Positions 7,816 through 18,217 of a stretch of 30,000 nucleotides of DNA are shown here, one piece after another. Made by a program: the position numbers and the translations under genes. Origin of the DNA: Prionace glauca (lineage: Eukaryota > Chordata > Chondrichthyes > Carcharhiniformes > Carcharhinidae); contig CM075758.1 in assembly GCA_037974335.1 (NCBI GenBank), positions 20,602,254 through 20,632,253 of the forward strand. The letters are read 5' to 3'. Position 1 is the first letter of the stretch. Every line of letters starts with the position of its first letter. The notes beneath the pieces were generated by a model. It saw only the letters and a list, made by a program, of their open reading frames with translations. It ran no database searches and was not told the DNA's origin.

Positions 7816-8181
7816 CTGGTTCTACCCCACCCCCACCCCCACCCATTGGAGGCAGAGGATCTATAATGTATACATGCTCATACCTGTCAGCCCACACTTC
7901 CAACCGGTGTCACAAACCGTTCATGGATGCGGGCATCTTGTATTCTCCGGCTTGGGAAATGCAGGTGAGGGTTTTACATTGCCCACAGCCATGGGCCTGC
8001 TGGTGTCAGAGTGACAGTGGGGATGGGGACATGGGAGTGGTTCGCCATTGTGGATTAGGCCCCTGCCATGAGCAGAGTGTCACACATCCCCCTTTCCTGC
8101 CGCCTGCCCTAGCCGGGGGTAGAGTTAGCTCCACTGTGGGTCCGAGCTACCCTTGGGTGGGAGAGCTCAGGGTCGTGGAGA

Positions 8182-8220
8182 GGTTTTTGACACAGCCCTG
8201 CCCCCCTTTGGATCAGTGTG
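8182..8220 (-). other. 23-spacer recombination signal sequence of V-A2
   Basis: Heptamer CACACTG (8214-8220), 23-base spacer (8191-8213), nonamer TCAAAAACC (8182-8190), minus strand. Identical to the V-A1 signal. Confidence 0.92.
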
Positions 8221-9192
8221 ATCACTAGCAGCGCAGTAATAAGCTGCAGTATGGCTCCGATCCACGCTCAGTATTGTCAGGCTGCAGGATTTGCGATCGG
8301 TTCTGGTGGCTTGAAAGATCTCGGAGAAGCCACCCTCAGGTCTGGGCTCGGAGCCGAGGATCGTGGCGACTATCAGCTGCAAACCCGCTCCGGCCTCCTG
8401 ACGGTACCAGTACATGTAGCTCTCGCTAGTGTCGTTCTGGTAACAGTGCATCTCCGCAACCTTCCCCCTCACAAGGGACAAATGGGCCGGCCATTGAGAA
8501 ACCAGAGCACTCCTGCAGCCAACTGGAGAGGAATATGAGGAACAGAAGGGAGCAAACATTAAATGTTAAAGTAAGAGTACAGCCAAAGTCCCATCAAATT
8601 CAAGATTACCGCCGCACTCGCTTTTGCCCGTTTCTGCCTCTTCAAACTTCTGAAAGTAGAGTGTCCATTAATCCCACCTCCATGTTCTTCGCCAGGAGAT
8701 CAGCAAATATTTTGCATTGAGGAAATGCTACATGTGTCTCGTTATCAACCTGGAACTGCAATTATTATCCAGCCTGTGCGGAGCACGGGTATTCATAAGA
8801 ACATCAGAAATAGGAGCAGGAGTCGGCCATCTAGCCCCTCGAACCTGCCCCGCCATTCAATAAGATCATGGCTGATCTGAAGTGGATCAGTTCCACTTTC
8901 CCGCTTTCTCCCCATAACCCTGAATTCCCCTGTCTATCAGAAACCTATCTACCGGTGTCTTAAATATATTCAGCGAGGCAGCCTCCACCACTTCAATGGA
9001 GACATCAACATTCCCACCCAAAGATCTCAAACTTAACGCAACGACAAATCATTCCAACTGAGTCAATAATTCCTACCGGAACAGGAACGAGATTGTCAAA
9101 AGAGATTGAGGTTGACCCAGTGGGTCACACTGGGCTGGGTGCTAACCTGGGAGCAGCAGCAACACTAAGTGTGCGAGAAGAGGAGGGCACAT
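8221..9192 (-). CDS. TCR variable segment V-A2 (TRBV-like), two exons
   Basis: Leader exon 9147-9192 (MCPPLLAHLVLLLLP, identical to V-A1), V exon 8221-8522, phase-1 splice junctions as in V-A1, no indels in the V exon. Both Ig cysteines, the Trp and the AAYYCAASD end are kept. Differences from V-A1 are SEIF in place of SESF and TDRKSC in place of TDLKSC, both in framework 3. It looks functional. Units 1 and 2 share the leader sequence, whereas units 3 and 4 share another (MSPPLLTHL). Confidence 0.88.
8794..8998 (-). repeat. CR1-like LINE 3' end in the V-A2 leader intron
   Basis: Same intronic insertion as at 2157-2362, with one change in the tail (AACATCAG for AACATAAG). Inherited with the cassette. 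Confidence 0.86.
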
Positions 9193-9342
9193 GACGCAGT
9201 CACTTCACACTCCAGTCAACTTTGCAAGTGCCTTATTCTTCCCCGAACTGCAAAGATATCGCCCCGCAACGCGATCTTGGTCTGACGGTGGAAATTGCGT
9301 CATTTGAGAGCAGCAAATGTAACGCCCCTCTCTTTGAAGAAC

Positions 9343-9563
9343 AGAACATAAGAAATAGGAGCAGGAGTCGGCCATCCAGCCCTTCGAGCCTGCCCCGCCA
9401 TTCAATAAGATCATGGCTGATCGGAAGTGGATCAGTCCCACTTTCCCGCTTTCTCCCCTTAATTCCCCTGTCTATCAGAAACCCTATCTACCCGAGACTT
9501 CAATATCCTCAGCGAGGTAGCCTCCACCACCTCAACGGGCAGAGAATTCCAGAGATTCACCAC
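9343..9563 (-). repeat. CR1-like LINE 3' end upstream of V-A2
   Basis: Equivalent of 2707-2934. This copy has lost one 8-base tail unit (a single CATAAG where the other units have two), a simple length change in the tail repeat. The upstream CRE-like ATTGCGTCA is retained about 45 bases before it. Confidence 0.85.
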
Positions 9564-9869
9564 AGGACTTGCTGAAAGCCTTTGGGAAGCAAGTTGTCAT
9601 GTCTACTCTGAGGTAGATGATTGAGTAGATAGGAGATAGAAAACAGGTGGAAGGTTAACGGTGAAAGAGAAGGAGCCGTGTGATTTATTGAACAGTTCAC
9701 TCAATGCCCTGTGTTTTTTTTTGGGGGGGGGGGGGCAACATGAAGAGGGTGGGTTTTTATTTCAGTCTGTGAGACTCCATTGGTCTGGAACATGGACTCT
9801 GCGTCAGCCGGCTGCTGCTGCCACCTGGTGACGGAGTCTGAATCCTGCCTTCGAAAGGCCAACACGTCA

Positions 9870-9908
9870 CTTTTTTGTCATTGCAGGCTCGCTATCTCAC
9901 ACACTGTG
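9870..9908 (-). other. 23-spacer recombination signal sequence of V-B2
   Basis: Heptamer CACAGTG (9902-9908), 23-base spacer (9879-9901), nonamer ACAAAAAAG (9870-9878), minus strand. The flank next to the nonamer (AACACGTCAC on the plus strand) is shared with unit 4 only. Confidence 0.93.
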
Positions 9909-10799
9909 CGTACTTACAGGCGCAGAGGTAGACGGCGGAATGTGAGGCAGCCGCGTTCCTCAGGGTGAGAGTGAACAGCGTATTGCTGGGTCGCTTGGCC
10001 GAGAAGTAGTCGGCGGTGTAGTTATTGACCGACCCTTCCCCAGCGGAGGAGAACAGAGCTTCCATTGCCCGGTTTGATTTCTGAATGTACCAGAGCATGT
10101 TGGGGTAGGCAGTATTAACCAAAGTGCAGTCCAGCGTCACCGATTCCCCTGCTGCGACCGAGACGATAGAAGGGGACTGTTTCACGTGAGAGGCGAGTGT
10201 ACCTGGTCAGGGGAACATTGAATGCAACAACAATTTTTATCAATGAGATGTGGAAGAAAGAATACATTTTTAAAAAACCCAACACTAACATAGCTCTCTA
10301 TTGCAACCTCATGTCATTTCACAGAGCTTTCCCACACAATGTTTCATTTCTAAATTAATGCCACTGTTAATATGAGGTGCAGCAAACTTGCGGATGCCAG
10401 TAATACTCTAGTGGGACAGTGTCCGGAGGGGGGTTTGAATGGGTTGACACACGGGGCCAGAGAAGACAAACTGTTTCCAGTTCCATGAGTAGGTTTGTGG
10501 AACCGTTTCCAATTCCCTCAGATCTGCCTAACATTACACCAGAATATAGTTGCTCGTAAACTGCGTGGTTCCTGCAAACAGTGACCCCCCCCCCCCCCCC
10601 TCCCGCCCCCCCCCCCCCCCCCCCCCCCCCCCACTCCCCCCCGGAGTAATTTCAATGATTTTTTTTTTTGACTCGACTGTCAGGGCGCCTCCACCGACCC
10701 AAACTGAAATGAGGATGCGTTATTCCACTCCCGCTGTGACATTAACTCACTGGTCAGAAATGCGGACATCCAGATGAGATAGCACGGTTGCGACAACAT
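9909..10799 (-). CDS. TCR variable segment V-B2 (TRBV30-like), two exons
   Basis: Leader exon 10751-10799 (MLSQPCYLIWMSAFLT, Ser where V-B1 has Pro), intron with an expanded poly-C tract, V exon 9909-10202. Both Ig cysteines and the Trp are present. CDR2 reads LFSSAGEGS (Ser where units 1 and 3 have Tyr), and the end reads AVYLCAC. Open frame, good donor, acceptor and RSS; probably functional. Confidence 0.87.
10584..10641. repeat. Expanded poly-C tract in the V-B2 intron
   Basis: Nearly pure C run with few interruptions (some T, G and A). It is the longest of the four copies: the equivalents at 3957-3979, 16481-16500 and 23395-23418 are about 20-25 bases. On the minus strand, the sense strand for V-B, it is G-rich and could form a G-quadruplex. 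Run length is also prone to sequencing error. Confidence 0.85.
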
Positions 10800-10960
10800 G
10801 GTCTTTATTTCGTTAGGCGCTGCTCGGATGTACGAACGGGGTTTTGTCACTCAGCACTTTTGAAGGTTCTTGCCGAGAGAAGGGAGGGTTCTGCATGGCA
10901 GGAACTTGCAAATGTCACTTCCTGCAGTAGCACACCCCATCCTCTTACCTTCCTCAGTAA

Positions 10961-11179
10961 ATTATAAGACCCTGGTCAGACCCCACTTGGGGTACTGTGC
11001 GCAGTTGTGGTCGCCTCATTACAGGAAGGATGTGGAAGCTATTGAGAGGGTGCAGAGGAGATTGTGGCCTGGACTGGGAGGCATGCCTTATGAGGATAGG
11101 TTGAGGGAGCTGGGACTCTTCTCCCTGGAGAGATGAAGGTTGAGAGGCGACCTGATAGAGGTTTATAAAATGTTGAGGG
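10961..11179 (+). repeat. CR1-like LINE relic fragment B (unit 2)
   Basis: Same relic, with the same truncation point at TGTTGAGGGACTGTGTGTG as in units 1 and 3. The shared breakpoint shows the GT/GA junction was formed once and then copied. Confidence 0.85.
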
Positions 11180-11242
11180 ACTGTGTGTGAAAGAGAGTAT
11201 GTGAGAGAGTGTTTGAGATTTTGGTGTGTGTGTGTATGTGTC

Positions 11243-11273
<31 letters not shown>

Positions 11274-11363
11274 GAGTGAGTGGAGGAGAGAGGAGTGGAA
11301 GAAAGTATGTGTAAGAGAGAGTCAGAGAGTGTGTGAGAAAGAGAGTGTGTGAGATTTTGGTGC

Positions 11364-11394
<31 letters not shown>

Positions 11395-12365
11395 AGAGAC
11401 AGAGAGAGATAAAGAGAGTGTTTTGTGTGTGTGTGTGTGTATGTGTGTGTGTTTGTGTGTGTGTGTATGTGTGTGAGTGGGGGAGAGAGAAGTGAAAGAG
11501 AGCGTGTGTGAGAGAGAGTGTGTGTGAAAGAGAGAGTGGGTGAGAAAGAGAGTGTGTGAGAGAGAGTGTGAGATATTCGTGTGTGTGTGTGTGTTTGTGT
11601 GTTTGTGTGTGTGTGTGTGTGACAGAGAGATATAAAGAGAGTGTTGTATGTGTGTGTGTGTGTGTGTGTGAGTGGGAGAGACAGAGAGAGTATGTGTGGG
11701 AGAGACTGTGAATGTGAAAGGGAGAGTTGTAAGAGAGTGTGTGTGTGAGCGACAGAATGTGACAGAGAGAGTGAGTCTGTTAATCTGTCAGAGAGTCTGT
11801 GAAAGAGAGAGTGTGTGTGAGAAAGTGTGCGCCTGAGACTCTATATGGGAGAGAGAGTGTGTGTGTGAGAGACAGAGAGAGTGCGTGTGAGAGAGTGTGT
11901 GTGAGAGACAGAGAGAGTGCGTGTGAGAGTGTGTGACAGTGAATGTGTGTGGAAAAGGGAGTGTGTGTGTGAAAGAGAGAGTGTGTGTGAAAGAGAGAGT
12001 GTGTGTGAGAGACTGTGTGTGAGAGAGAGTGAGTGTGTGTGAGAGAGTGAGTGTGTGAGAGAGTGAGTGTGTGAGAGAGTGAGTGTGAGAGAGAAAGCGT
12101 GTGTGTGAGAGAGAGTGATTGTGAGAGAGTGTGTGTGTGTGAGAGAGTGAGTGTGTGTGTGAGAGGGAGTGTTTGTGAGAGAGAGAGTGAGTGTGTGAGA
12201 GAGTGTGTGTGTGTGAGAGAGTGTGTGTGAGAGAGACTGCATGTGTGTGTGAGTGAGTGGGTGTGAGCGAGCGAATGTGTGCAAGAGTGCGTGAGAGTGT
12301 GTGTGAGAGAAAAAGAGTCTATGTATGAGAGAGAGAGAGAGAGTGGGTATGTGTGAGAGACAGAT
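11180..12365. repeat. GT/GA-rich simple repeat (unit 2-3 junction)
   Basis: About 1.19 kb of compound GT and GA tracts, the longest of the three internal ones. The first part matches unit 1 base for base over long stretches, and the last third (about 11640-12300), including GAGTGAGTGTGTGAGAGAG periodicity, has no counterpart in unit 1. Minus-strand open frames (SHTH-type) are by-products. The end passes through GGATGGATCTATCCATC, a short palindrome also seen at the unit 3-4 junction. Confidence 0.96.
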
Positions 12366-12394
12366 GGATGGATCTATCCATCAAGAACGGATGG

Positions 12395-13158
12395 ATTAGA
12401 AGGATGGGTTAGTCAATTTGCTGACGACACCAAAGTCGGAGGAGTTGCAGACAGTGAGGATGGATGTTACAGTTTGCAGAGGGACATAGATAAGCTGCAG
12501 AGCTGGGCCGAGAGATGGCAAATGGAATTTAATACGGAAAAGTGTGAGGCGATTCACTTTGGTAAGAACAACAGGAGTACAGAATATAGGCCTAATGGAA
12601 GGACAAGTAGTGTTGACGAGCAGAGAGATCTCGGGGTACATGTGCATAGCTCCCTGAAAGTTGGCACCCAGGTTGATAAGGTTGTTAAGAAGGTTTTATT
12701 GGTAGAGGGATTGAATTTCGGAGCCGTGAGGTCATGTTACAACTGTACAAAACTCTGGTGCGGCCGTACTTGGAGTATTGCGTACAGTTCTGGTCGCCGC
12801 ATTATAAGAAAGATGTGGAAGCATTGGAAAGGGTGCAGAGGAGGTTTGCCAGGATGTTGCCTGGTATGGTGGGAAGGTCTTATGAGGAAAGGACATGAGG
12901 TTATTTTCATTGAAGAGAAGAAGATTAAGAGATGACCTGATTGAGGCATACAAGATGATCAGAGGATTGGATAGGGTGGACAGTGAGGGCCTTTTACCTG
13001 GGATGGTGACGGCTAACACGAGGGAGCATAGATTTAAATTGTGGGGGTGGTAATTATAGGACGGATGTCAGAGGTAGGTTCTTCACTCAGAGGGTAGTAA
13101 GGGCGTGGATTGCCCTGCCTGCAGCAGTTGTGGACTCGCCAACTTTCAGGGTTCCATT
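12395..13158 (+). repeat. CR1-like LINE relic fragment A (unit 3, unsplit)
   Basis: More complete at the 5' side than in units 1 and 2: it begins near the RT motif C region (VSQFADDTKVGGVADSEDGC) and runs through LQSWAERWQMEFNTEKC to the LVRPYLEYCVQFWSPHY block and FTRMLPG-equivalent region (here FARMLPG), with a small deletion after DKVVKKV that shifts the frame. No nested LINE is present: CATAGATTTAAATTG is the empty site. Confidence 0.87.
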
Positions 13159-13362
13159 CCATTCCATTTCCCATTCCATTTTCTGTGGAGCCTCACTCTC
13201 GACCTGAGCTCAGAGTAGAAATGCCTACAAGCTGATGACACGTTTGCAATACACGGACCTATTGCCTTTTTTTAACACAAGCCTTCGAAAGCCCGTAAAA
13301 GTTGGCCAACCAGATTTAATGGACAAAACAAGCTGCTTTGGGGAAATTGGACAACCACCAAT

Positions 13363-13708
13363 GGGAGGCACGGTAGCACAGTGGTTAGCACTGCTGCTTC
13401 ACAGCTCCAGGGTCCTGGGTTCGATTCCCGGCTCGGGTCACTGCCTGTGTGGAGTTTGCACATTCTCCTCGTGTCTGCGTGGGTTTTCTCCGGGTGCTCC
13501 GGTTTCCTCCCACAGTCCAAAGATGTGCGGGTTAGGTTCATTGGCTATGCTAAAATTGCCCCTTAGTGTCCTGGGATGTGTAGATTAGAGGGATTAGCAG
13601 GTAAAATGTGTAGGGATATGGGGATAGGGTCTGGGTGGGATTGTGTTCGGTGCAGACTCGATGGGCCGAAGGGCCTGTTTCTGCACTGTAGGGTTCTATG
13701 GTTCTGTG
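13363..13708 (+). repeat. tRNA-derived SINE, unit 3 copy
   Basis: Same position as in the other units. A box TAGCACAGTGG and B box GGTTCGATTCC are intact, and the TTTCCTCCCACAGTCCAAAG block is intact. The tail reads TTCTATGGTTCTGTG. Confidence 0.85.
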
Positions 13709-14070
13709 CTGGTTCTACCCCACCCCCACCCATTGGAGGGCAGAGGATCTATAATGTATTCATGCTCATAACTGTCAGCCCACACTTCCAACCGGTGTCA
13801 CAAACCGTTCATGGGATGCGGGCATCTTGTATTCTCCGGCTTGGGAAATGCAGGTGAGGGTTTTACATTGCCACAGCCATGGGCCTGCTGGGTGTCAGAG
13901 TGACAGTGGGGATGGGGACATGGGAGTGGTTCGCCATTGTGGATTAGGCCCCTGCCATGAGCAGAGTGTCACACATCCCCCTTTCCTGCCGCCCTGCCCT
14001 AGCCGGGGGTAGAATAAGCTCCACTGTGGGTCCGAGCTACCTCGGGTGGGAGAGCTCAGGGTCGTGGAGA

Positions 14071-14109
14071 GGTTTTTGACACAGCCCTGCCCCCCTTTGG
14101 ATCAGTGTG
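14071..14109 (-). other. 23-spacer recombination signal sequence of V-A3
   Basis: Heptamer CACACTG (14103-14109), 23-base spacer (14080-14102), nonamer TCAAAAACC (14071-14079), minus strand. Same as V-A1 and V-A2. Confidence 0.92.
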
Positions 14110-15079
14110 ATCACTAGCAGCGCAGTAATAAGCTGCAGTATGGCTCCGATCCACGCTCAGTATTGTCAGGCTGCAGGATTTGAGGTCGGTTCTGGTGGCT
14201 TGAAAGCTCTCGGAGAAGTCACCCTCAGGTCGGGGCTCGGAGCCGAGGATCGTGGCGACTATCAGCTGCAAACCCGCTCCGGCCTCCTGACGGTACCAGT
14301 ACATGTAGCTCTCGCTAGTGTCGTTCTGGTAACAGTGCATCTCCGCAACCTTCCCCCTCACAAGGGACAAATGGGCCGGCCATTGAGAAACCAGAGCACT
14401 CCTGCAGCCAACTGGAGAGGAATATGAGGAACAGAAGGGAGCAAACACTAAATGTTAAAGTAAGAGTACAGCCAAAGTCCCATCAAATTCAAGATTACCG
14501 CCGCACTCGCTTTGCCCGTTTCTGCCTCTTCAAACTTCTGACAGTAGAGTGTCCATTAATCCCACCTCCATGTTCTTTGCCAGGAATCAGCAAATATTTT
14601 GCATTGAGGAAATGCTACATGTGTCTCGTTAGCAATCTGGAACTGCAATTATTATCCAGCCTGTGCGGAGCACGGGTATTCATAAGAACATAAGAAATAG
14701 GAGCAGGAGTAGGCCATCTCGCCCTTCGAGCCTGCCCCGCCATTCAATAAGATCATGGCTGATCTGAAGTGGATCAGTTCCACTTTCCCGCTTTCTCCCC
14801 ATAACCCTGAATTCCCCTGTCTATCAGAAACCTATCTACCCGTGTCTTAAATATCTTCAGCGAGGCAGCCTCCACCACTTCAATGGGGACATCAACATTC
14901 CCACCCAAAGATCTCAAACTTAACGCAACGACAAATCATTCCAACTGAGTCAATAATTCCTACCGGAACAAGAACGAGATTGTCAAAAGAGATTGAGGTT
15001 GACCCAATGGGTCACACTGGGATGGGTGCTAACCTGGGAGCAGCAGCAACACTAAGTGTGTGAGAAGAGGAGGGCTCAT
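14110..15079 (-). CDS. TCR variable segment V-A3 (TRBV-like), two exons
   Basis: Leader exon 15034-15079 (MSPPLLTHLVLLLLP, differing at two residues from units 1 and 2), V exon 14110-14411, same phase-1 splice sites. The frame is open with both Ig cysteines and the Trp. The distinctive change is PEGDFSESF (Asp for Gly). Looks functional. Confidence 0.88.
14691..14886 (-). repeat. CR1-like LINE 3' end in the V-A3 leader intron
   Basis: Equivalent of 2157-2362. The small differences CTCGCCCTTCGAGCC and ATCTTCAGCGAG set it apart from the unit 1 and 2 copies. Confidence 0.86.
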
Positions 15080-15231
15080 GACGCCGTCACTTCACACTCC
15101 AGTCAACTTTGCAAGTGCCTTATTCTTCCCCGAACTGCAAAGATATCGCCCCGCAACGCGATCTTGGTCTGACGGTGGAAATTGCGTCATTTGAGAGCAG
15201 CAAATGTAACGCCCCTCTCTTTGAAGAACAG

Positions 15232-15458
15232 AACATAAGAACATAAGAAATAGGAGCAGGAGTCGGCCATCCAGCCCTTCGAGCCTGCCCCGCCATTCAA
15301 TAAGATCATGGCTGATCTGAAGTGGATCAGTCCCACTTTCCCTCTTTCTCCCCTTAATTCCCCTGTCTATCAGAAACCCTATCTACCCGAGACTTCAATA
15401 TATTCAGCGAGGCAGCCTCCACCACTTCAACGAGCAGAGAATTCCAGAGATTCACCAC
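15232..15458 (-). repeat. CR1-like LINE 3' end upstream of V-A3
   Basis: Equivalent of 2707-2934, with both tail units present. The CRE-like ATTGCGTCA is retained just before it (about 15181-15189). Confidence 0.85.
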
Positions 15459-15765
15459 AGGACTTGCTGAAAGCCTTTGGGAAGCAAGTTCTCATGTCTA
15501 CTCTGAGGAAGATGATTGAGTAGATAGGAGATAGAAAACAGGTGGAAGGTTAACGGTGAAAGAGAAGGAGCCGTGTGATTTATTGAACAGTTCACTCAAT
15601 GCCCTGTGTTTTTTTTTTGGGGGGGGGGGGGCAACATGAAGAGGGTGGGTTTTTATTTCAGTCTGTGAGACTCCATTGGTCTGGAACATGGACTCAGCGC
15701 CAGCCGGCTGCTGCTGCCACCTGGTGACGGAGTCTGAATCCTGCCTTCGAAAGGCCAACCCGTCC

Positions 15766-15804
15766 CTTTTTTGTCATTGCAGGCTCGCTATCTCACACAC
15801 TGTG
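15766..15804 (-). other. 23-spacer recombination signal sequence of V-B3
   Basis: Heptamer CACAGTG (15798-15804), 23-base spacer (15775-15797), nonamer ACAAAAAAG (15766-15774), minus strand. Confidence 0.93.
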
Positions 15805-16658
15805 CGTACTTACAGGCGCAGAGGTAGACGGCGGAATGTGAGGCAGCCGCGTTCCTCAGGGTGAGAGTGAACAGCGTATTGCTGGGTCGCTTGGCCGAGA
15901 AATAGTCGGCGGTGTAGTTATTGACCGACCCTTCCCCAGCGGAGTAGAACAGAGCTTCCATTGCCCGGTTTGATTTCTGAATGTACCAGAGCATGTTGGG
16001 GTAGGCAGTATTAACCAAAGTGCAGTCCAGCGTCACCGATTCCCCTGCTGCGACCGAGACGATAGAAGGGGACTGTTTCACGTGAGAGGCGAGTGTACCT
16101 GGTCAGGGGAACATTGAGGGCATCAACAATTTTTATCAATGAGATGTGTAAGAAAGAATACATTTAAAAAAAAACCAACACTGACATAGCTCTCTATTGC
16201 AACCTCATGACATTTCACAGAGCTTTCCCGCACAATGTTTCATTTCTAAATTAATGCCACTGCTAATATGAGGTGCAGCAAACTTGCGGATGCCAGTAAT
16301 ACTCGAGTGGGGCAGTGTCCGGAGGGGGGTTTGAATGGGTTGACACACGGGGCCAGAGAAGACAGACTGTTTCCAGTTCCCTGAGTAGGTTTGTGGATCC
16401 GCTTCCAATTCCCTCAGATCTGCTTAACATTACACCAGAATATAGTTGCTCGTAAACTGCGTGGTTCCTGCAAACAGCGACACCCCCCCCCCCCCCCCCC
16501 GGGAGTAATTTCAATGATTTTTTTTTTTGACTCGACTGTCAGGGCGCCACCACCGACCCAAACTGAAATGAGGATGCGTTATTCCACTCCCGCTGTGACA
16601 TTAACTCACTGGTCAGAAATGCGGACATCCAGATGAGATAGCACGGTTGCGGCAACAT
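15805..16658 (-). CDS. TCR variable segment V-B3 (TRBV30-like), two exons
   Basis: Leader exon 16610-16658 (MLPQPCYLIWMSAFLT), V exon 15805-16098, splice sites as in V-B1. CDR2 reads LFYSAGEGS as in unit 1, while the end reads AVYLCAC as in unit 2. This mixed pattern is one sign of exchange between cassettes. Open frame and full RSS; probably functional. Confidence 0.87.
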
Positions 16659-16819
16659 GGTCTTTATCTCGTTAGGCGCTGCTCGGATGTACGAACGGGG
16701 TTTTGTCACTCAGCACTTTTGAAGGTTCTTGCCGAGAGAAGGGAGGGTTCTGCATGGCAGGAACTTGCAAATGTCACTTCCTGCAGTAGCACACCCCATC
16801 CTCTTACCTTCCTCAGTAA

Positions 16820-17038
16820 ATTATAAGACCCTGGTCAGACCCCACTTGGGGTACTGTGCGCAGTTCTGGTCGCCTCACTACAGGAAGGATGTGGAAGCTA
16901 TTGAGAGGGTGCAGAGGAGATTGTGGCCTGGACTGGGAGGCATGCCTTATGAGGATAGGTTGAGGGAGCTGGGACTCTTTTCCCTGGAGAGATGAAGGTT
17001 GAGAGGCGACCTGATAGAGGTTTATAAAATGTTGAGGG
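16820..17038 (+). repeat. CR1-like LINE relic fragment B (unit 3)
   Basis: Same relic and breakpoint as in units 1 and 2 (TGTTGAGGGACTGTG). Confidence 0.85.
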
Positions 17039-17220
17039 ACTGTGTGTGAAAAAGAGTATGTGAGAGAGTGTTTGAGATTTTGGTGTGTGTGTGTATGTGT
17101 CTGTGTTTGTGTGTGTGTGTGTGTGTGTTTGTGTGAGTGGAGGAGAGAGAAGTGGAAGAGAGTGTGTGTAAGAGAGAGTCAGAGAGTGTGTGAGAAAGAG
17201 ATTGTGTGAGATTTTGGTGC

Positions 17221-17251
<31 letters not shown>

Positions 17252-18184
17252 AGAGACAGAGAGAGATAAAGAGAGTGTTTTGTGTGTGTGTGTGTGTATG
17301 TGTGTGTGTTTGTGTGTGTGTGTATGTGTGTGTGAGTGGGGGAGAGAGAAGTGAAAGAGAGTGTGTGTGAGAGAGAGTGTGTGTGAAAGAGAGAGTGAGT
17401 GAGAAAGAGAGTGTGTGAGAGAGAGTGTGAGATATTCGTGTGTGTGTGTGTGTTTGTGTGTTTGTGTGTGTGTGTGTGACAGAGAGAGATAAAGAGAGTG
17501 TTGTGTGTGTGTGTGTGTGTGTGTGTGTGAGTGGGAGAGACAGAGAGAGTATGTGTGGGAAAGAGTGTGAATGTGAAAGGGAGAGTTGTAAGAGAGTGTG
17601 TGTGTGAGCGAGAGTATGTGACAGAGAGAGTGAGTCTGTTAATCTGTCAGAGAGTCTGTGAAAGAGAGAGTGTGTGTGAGAAAGTGTGCGCCTGAGAGTC
17701 TATATGGGAGAGAGAGTGTGTGTGTGAGAGACAGAGAGAGTGCGTGTGAGAGAGTGTGTGTGAGAGACAGAGGGAGTGCGTGTGAGAATGTGTGACAGTG
17801 AATGTGTGTGGAAAAGAGAGTGTGTGTGTGAAAGAGAGAGTGTGTGTGAAAGAGAGTGTGTGAGAGACTGTGTGTGAGAGAGAGTGAGTGTGTGTGAGAG
17901 AGTGAATGTGAGAGAGAAAGCGTGTGTGTGAGAGAGAGTGTGTGTGAGAGAGTGTTTGTGTGTGAGAGAGAGTGTGTGTGAGAGAGAGAGTGAGTGTGTG
18001 AGAGAGTGTGTGTGTGTGAGAGAGTGTGTGTGAGAGAGTGAGTGTGTGAGAGAGAGAGTGTGAGAGAGACTGTGTGTGAGTGAGTGGGTGTGAGCGAGCG
18101 AATGTGTGCAAGAGTGTGTGAGAGTGTGTGTGAGAGAAAAAGAGTCTATGTATGAGAGAGAGAGAATGGGTATGTGTGAGAGAC
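17039..18184. repeat. GT/GA-rich simple repeat (unit 3-4 junction)
   Basis: About 1.15 kb, closely similar to 11180-12365 apart from gains and losses of GT and GA units in the distal half. It ends through the same GGATGGATCTATCCATC palindrome into LINE fragment A. Confidence 0.96.
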
Positions 18185-18217
18185 AGATGGATGGATCTAT
18201 CCATCAAGAACGGATGG

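Noticed and set aside
12474-12935. Host gene of about 150 codons on the plus strand
   Set aside because: The translation is the CR1-like ORF2 post-catalytic region, the same as fragment A in other units.
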